64,000 nucleotides of DNA from JAJRXC01 sp047639555 (GTDB taxonomy: Bacteria > Actinomycetota > Acidimicrobiia > Acidimicrobiales > Aldehydirespiratoraceae). Position numbers and translations under genes: made by a program. This document shows, piece after piece, positions 61,219 through 64,000 of the stretch; position 1 is the first letter of the stretch; each line of letters opens with the position of its first letter. The notes beneath the pieces are model-generated. The model was given only the letters and a program-made list of their open reading frames with translations, was not told the DNA's origin and did no database searches. The DNA is taken from positions 23,007 through 87,006 of the forward strand of contig JBLIOE010000011.1 in assembly GCA_047639555.1 (NCBI GenBank), given 5' to 3'.

Positions 61219-61764
61219 ATGGAAATGAGCGCGATCGACCGACTGGTCGCGACCGATGAGATTCGACGCTTGGCCTACCTGTACTCCGATGGCGTCGATC
61301 GGCGGGATCTCGATCAGCTCGTATCGCTCTATCGGCCCGATGCCCGCTTCGGCGAACACGGCTCGGGGCCCGACGCGTGCCGTTCGTTCTTTGCCGAGTC
61401 GTTGGCCGAGATCGGGATGGCGGTTCTGCTCGTCGCGAATCATCTCATCGATTTCGAAGACGCCGACAACGCCACGGGCACGGTGTGGGCCCACGGCTTC
61501 GTCGACGACGACTCGCCGCGCGACGGCACCGGTGAGGGGTTCATCCAGCAGCTGATCAAGTACGACGATCGTTATGTCCGCATTGAGGGAGAATGGCGCT
61601 TCACTCGGCGCCGGCACTTCCTCTGGCTGGGCTGGCCTCACGACAACTCGGCGCCCCTGCAACAGCCCCCGGCGGAATGGCCCACGCGCCAGGTTGGGCT
61701 CGGATCAGTTCCCTACGCCGAGCCGACATGGGTTGAGTTCTGGAGCGACCAGCCCGACTCGTAG
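61219..61764 (+). CDS. NTF2/SnoaL-like protein
   Basis: A 181-residue alpha+beta barrel protein. IRRLAYLYSDGVDRRDLDQL and LYRPDARFGEHG are the opening helices and the cone loop of the SnoaL/NTF2 family, NHLIDFEDADNATGTVWAH the central sheet and GEWRFTRRRHFLWLGW the last strand. Dehydratases, isomerases and ring hydroxylases of small size have this fold. ATG 61219 follows GGGGGAC; ATG 61225 is an alternative. Confidence 0.8.
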   Translation: MEMSAIDRLVATDEIRRLAYLYSDGVDRRDLDQLVSLYRPDARFGEHGSGPDACRSFFAESLAEIGMAVLLVANHLIDFEDADNATGTVWAHGFVDDDSPRDGTGEGFIQQLIKYDDRYVRIEGEWRFTRRRHFLWLGWPHDNSAPLQQPPAEWPTRQVGLGSVPYAEPTWVEFWSDQPDS

Positions 61765-61795
61765 GTCGTGCCGCCGATCGCGGGCCGTCCACCTC

Positions 61796-61801
61796 TAGCG
61801 T
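61796..61801 (+). promoter_or_regulatory. Probable -10 box TAGCGT of DUF3048 gene
   Basis: TAGCGT ends 8 nt before ATG 61810; the leader would be one or two bases at most. Confidence 0.36.
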
Positions 61802-61809
61802 TGCGCCCC

Positions 61810-63054
61810 ATGCATCGCCGCTTTGTTGTTCTTGTCCTCGCCGCGAGCCTTCTCCTCGCCTCCTGCGGCGGCGACGACGGAGGAGAGGAGACCACGCCGG
61901 AGGACGCGACCACCACCGGCGCGTCGGCCATCGGGGGCGCGGACGGCTCGACCACGCAACCCGCCGAGGTTGTTGGCCCGCCGACAACAAGGGGACCGGC
62001 CCCAACGGTGAGCGTCGAACCCGTGGGTGCCCTTGGCGGGATGACGGTCCTCTCCGGTGAGCCTTTGTATCGCGGTGTGCTCGGCCAGATCGATCCAGAA
62101 CGCAACATCGTCGCGCCGGTCGCCCTCCCGCCGGCCACGGCCGCCGCCGGAATCGCGCCGCTTACCGGATTAGCGGTTGCCGACCCGTCGGTGCTGGAGC
62201 GTCCGGCGATGATCGTCAAGATCGACAACACCAACAAGGGTCGTCCGCAGGAGGCGCTCGCCGCCGCCGACATGATCTACGAAGAGATGATCGAGGGCGG
62301 GTTCACTCGCCTCGCGGTGGTGTATCACTCGCAAGCGCCGGAGGTCGTCGGCCCGGTCCGTTCCGGCCGAACCACCGACATCGCGCTGATCGAATCGCTC
62401 AATGTGCCGGTGTTTGTCTGGTCCGGCGCGAACCTCGTGCATGCATCGCTGCTTCGTCGTCACGACATGGTCGATCTTGGTGCGCAGAGCCGGAGCGAAT
62501 ACTCCCGGGCGGCTGATCGTCCGGGCACCTACAACTTGATGACCGATGCCGTCGAGCTGTACGAGCTCGCCGCCGGCCGTGAGAATGGCGGCACCCCATC
62601 GCCTCACTTCGAATATCGCGACGAGACGATCGGCCTGCCGGACACGGCCGAACCCGCGGCCGGCGTGACGGTGTCGTTCCCGTCGGTCACCGCCGAATGG
62701 GCGTGGGATGAAGATCTCGCCGGCTGGGTCCGTGCCCAAGACGGCACGCCGCATATTGATGCGCAGGACGTGCCGGTAGTCGCCGCCAACGTCGTGGTCG
62801 CCGAGGTGCGCCAGGTGCGCACCGGTTCGGTCGACACCGCCGGTTCACCGGTCTTCGAGCAGCAGTTCGTCGGCTCCGGCCGCGGCTGGGTGTTTACCGA
62901 TGGCCATGTCATCGAGGTCACCTGGACGAAACCATCGCTCCGATCGGTCGCGACGTGGACCACCGCGGACGGCGTCCCCGTGGCTCTCACCCCCGGCCTC
63001 ACCTGGATCGAACTCGCCCCCGAAGACGGCGTCACCCTGTCCGAAGTTCTGTGA
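61810..63054 (+). CDS. DUF3048 (YerB-like) lipoprotein
   Basis: A 414-residue lipoprotein: MHRRFVVLVLAASLLLASCGG has the lipobox LLASC with Cys near 19, then an acidic/threonine linker to about 90. DUF3048 follows: PLTGLAVADPSVLERPAMIVK, RPQEALAAADMIYEEMIEGG, and VGPVRSGRTTDIALIESL, with LTPGLTWIELAP near the C-terminus. The family is cell-surface and of uncertain function, possibly linked to peptidoglycan. Start ATG 61810 is chosen for the signal peptide. Its stop codon lies inside the terminator stem. Confidence 0.9.
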   Translation: MHRRFVVLVLAASLLLASCGGDDGGEETTPEDATTTGASAIGGADGSTTQPAEVVGPPTTRGPAPTVSVEPVGALGGMTVLSGEPLYRGVLGQIDPERNIVAPVALPPATAAAGIAPLTGLAVADPSVLERPAMIVKIDNTNKGRPQEALAAADMIYEEMIEGGFTRLAVVYHSQAPEVVGPVRSGRTTDIALIESLNVPVFVWSGANLVHASLLRRHDMVDLGAQSRSEYSRAADRPGTYNLMTDAVELYELAAGRENGGTPSPHFEYRDETIGLPDTAEPAAGVTVSFPSVTAEWAWDEDLAGWVRAQDGTPHIDAQDVPVVAANVVVAEVRQVRTGSVDTAGSPVFEQQFVGSGRGWVFTDGHVIEVTWTKPSLRSVATWTTADGVPVALTPGLTWIELAPEDGVTLSEVL

Positions 63055-63093
63055 ACGGAAACCGGCGCCCTGCGCCGGTTTCCGTTCACAGAA
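63047..63093. terminator. Bidirectional terminator hairpin
   Basis: A perfect 22-bp stem (63047-63068 with 63072-63093) around a CCT loop, GC-rich next to the loop (ACCGGCGC). It serves the DUF3048 gene from the left and the convergent thiolase gene (stop 63096) from the right. The DUF3048 stop codon (63052-63054) is inside the left arm. No T-run was seen, so Rho or stem strength may decide. Confidence 0.8.
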
Positions 63094-63095
63094 GA

Positions 63096-64000
63096 TTAGA
63101 GCTTCTGGAGGAGGGTGCCGGTTCCGAGGCCGCCACCGCAGCACATGGTGACGAGGCCGTACTCGATGTCGGAGCGCTGCATCTCGTGCACCGCCTTCGT
63201 CATCAGGATCGAGCCGGTGCCACCCAGAGGGTGACCAAGGCCAATGGCGCCGCCGTTGGGGTTGACGGTGTCCATGTTCGGGGAGAATTCCTTCTCCCAC
63301 GCCAGGACGACGGAGGCGAACGCCTCGTTGATCTCAACAACGCCGATGTCGTCCATCGTGAGGTTGTTGTCGGCGAGCAGCTTCTTGGTGGCATCGATCG
63401 GGCCGGTCAGCATGAGGACCGGGTCGGTGCCAACGAGGCAGGTGTCGACGATCTTGGCGAGGGGCTTGAGGCCGAGTTCGTCGGCCTTCTCGCGGGTCAT
63501 CATCAGCACGGCGCCGGCGCCGTCGCTGATTTGGCTAGCGGAACCCGCGGTGTGGACTCCGTCTTCACGGGCGACCGGCTTGAGGGTAGCGAGTTTCTCG
63601 AGGCTGCTCTCGCGGATGCCGCCATCGGCCGTGACCGTGGTGGTCTCGCCGGTGGGCTTGCCGTCGTCGTCGAGCACGGGAACTTCGATTGGGACGATCT
63701 GCGTGGAGAAGGCGTCTTCGGCGCGAGCCTTGGCGGCCAGCTCCTGGCTGCGGAGCCCGAACGCGTCGGCGTCTTCGCGGCTGATGCCCCACTGGTCGGC
63801 GATGCGCTCAGCACCCTCGAACTGCGAGGTCCATTCGTAGTTCTCCCAGTAACGGGCGTTGACCGGCACACCAGTGGTGTCGGCGTCGGGGATGGTGGCG
63901 CCCATCTTGATCTGGCTCATCAGCTCGACGCCGCAAGAGAGGGCAGAGTCGACAACGCCGGCCTTCACCATGGCGTAGGCGAGGTTGGTGGCCTGCTGGC
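63096..64000 (-). CDS. Acetyl-CoA acetyltransferase (thiolase), N-terminus beyond window edge
   Basis: At least 301 codons of a classical thiolase. QQATNLAYAMVKAGVVDSAL is directly after the place where the nucleophilic Cys should be, just beyond the edge. VVEINEAFASVVLAW, LGHPLGGTGSI with the catalytic His, and TMCCGGGLGTGTLL with the second Cys are all present. The frame continues upstream past the ATG at 63971. It cleaves 3-ketoacyl-CoA in fatty acid breakdown. The terminator lies 2 nt after the stop. Confidence 0.92.
   Translation of the reverse strand, partial: QQATNLAYAMVKAGVVDSALSCGVELMSQIKMGATIPDADTTGVPVNARYWENYEWTSQFEGAERIADQWGISREDADAFGLRSQELAAKARAEDAFSTQIVPIEVPVLDDDGKPTGETTTVTADGGIRESSLEKLATLKPVAREDGVHTAGSASQISDGAGAVLMMTREKADELGLKPLAKIVDTCLVGTDPVLMLTGPIDATKKLLADNNLTMDDIGVVEINEAFASVVLAWEKEFSPNMDTVNPNGGAIGLGHPLGGTGSILMTKAVHEMQRSDIEYGLVTMCCGGGLGTGTLLQKL

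Overview
The window is dense, GC-rich actinobacterial chromosome, coding almost end to end on both strands. The gene set suggests a soil or marine actinobacterium, possibly of the Acidimicrobiia/Ilumatobacter type: several acyl-CoA dehydrogenases, CoA ligases and short-chain dehydrogenases, three P450s, three luciferase-like (probably F420) oxidoreductases, three amidohydrolase-2 proteins, and many genes that appear to start directly at a TANNNT -10 box without a leader. This placement is inference; there is no rRNA or other lineage marker. No tRNA, rRNA, CRISPR array or prophage was seen, and there is no gene-free stretch over 300 bases.

Layout. 1-5.0 kb: a cut amidohydrolase diverging from an acyl-CoA synthetase and a two-unit acyl-CoA dehydrogenase. 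5-10.8 kb: a lipoprotein, then a carbohydrate kinase/LLM pair diverging from a 2-hydroxyacid dehydrogenase, class II aldolase and crotonase, which looks like a sugar or sugar-acid module. 10.8-20.7 kb: a minus-strand operon of nine genes. It encodes a Liv-type ABC importer (binding protein, fused permease, two ATPases), a thiolase-like protein, a DUF35 partner, an APH-fold kinase, a TesB thioesterase and a P450. It diverges from an acyl-CoA dehydrogenase/APH-kinase pair (20.8-23.0 kb) that resembles a split version of the ACAD10/11 or LvaC/LvaA system. 23-24.3 kb: a regulator with two TetR units. 24.3-29.5 kb: an operon of amidohydrolase, ferredoxin, P450, aldehyde dehydrogenase and CaiB-type CoA transferase. 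29.6-33.6 kb: SDRs and another amidohydrolase around a RAYT transposase bounded by perfect 24-bp inverted repeats. 33.6-41.8 kb: a plus-strand run of paired acyl-CoA dehydrogenases, SDR, P450, LLM, SCO6745-like protein and nitronate monooxygenase, then a DJ-1/PfpI protein. 41.8-52.2 kb: persulfide dioxygenase-rhodanese protein, methyltransferase, acyl-CoA ligase, VanY-type peptidase, SDR, aldose epimerase, and an 873-residue protein with a lyase-like front and a glycosyltransferase back. 52.2-64 kb: SLC13-type and SulP transporters, an Fe-S type regulator coupled to a Crp/Fnr regulator, methyltransferase, SDR, CysQ, small fold proteins, a DUF3048 lipoprotein, a strong bidirectional terminator and a thiolase cut by the right edge.

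Together the genes describe oxidative breakdown of hydrophobic carboxylates: import, CoA activation, dehydrogenation, hydroxylation, retro-aldol or thiolytic cleavage. A smaller sulfur theme (SulP, SLC13, CysQ, persulfide dioxygenase) lies on the right. The most notable items are the lyase/glycosyltransferase fusion, the split ACAD/APH pair beside the importer operon, the RAYT unit with its repeats, the double TetR protein, and a recurrent overlapping divergent promoter core at four intergenic regions.
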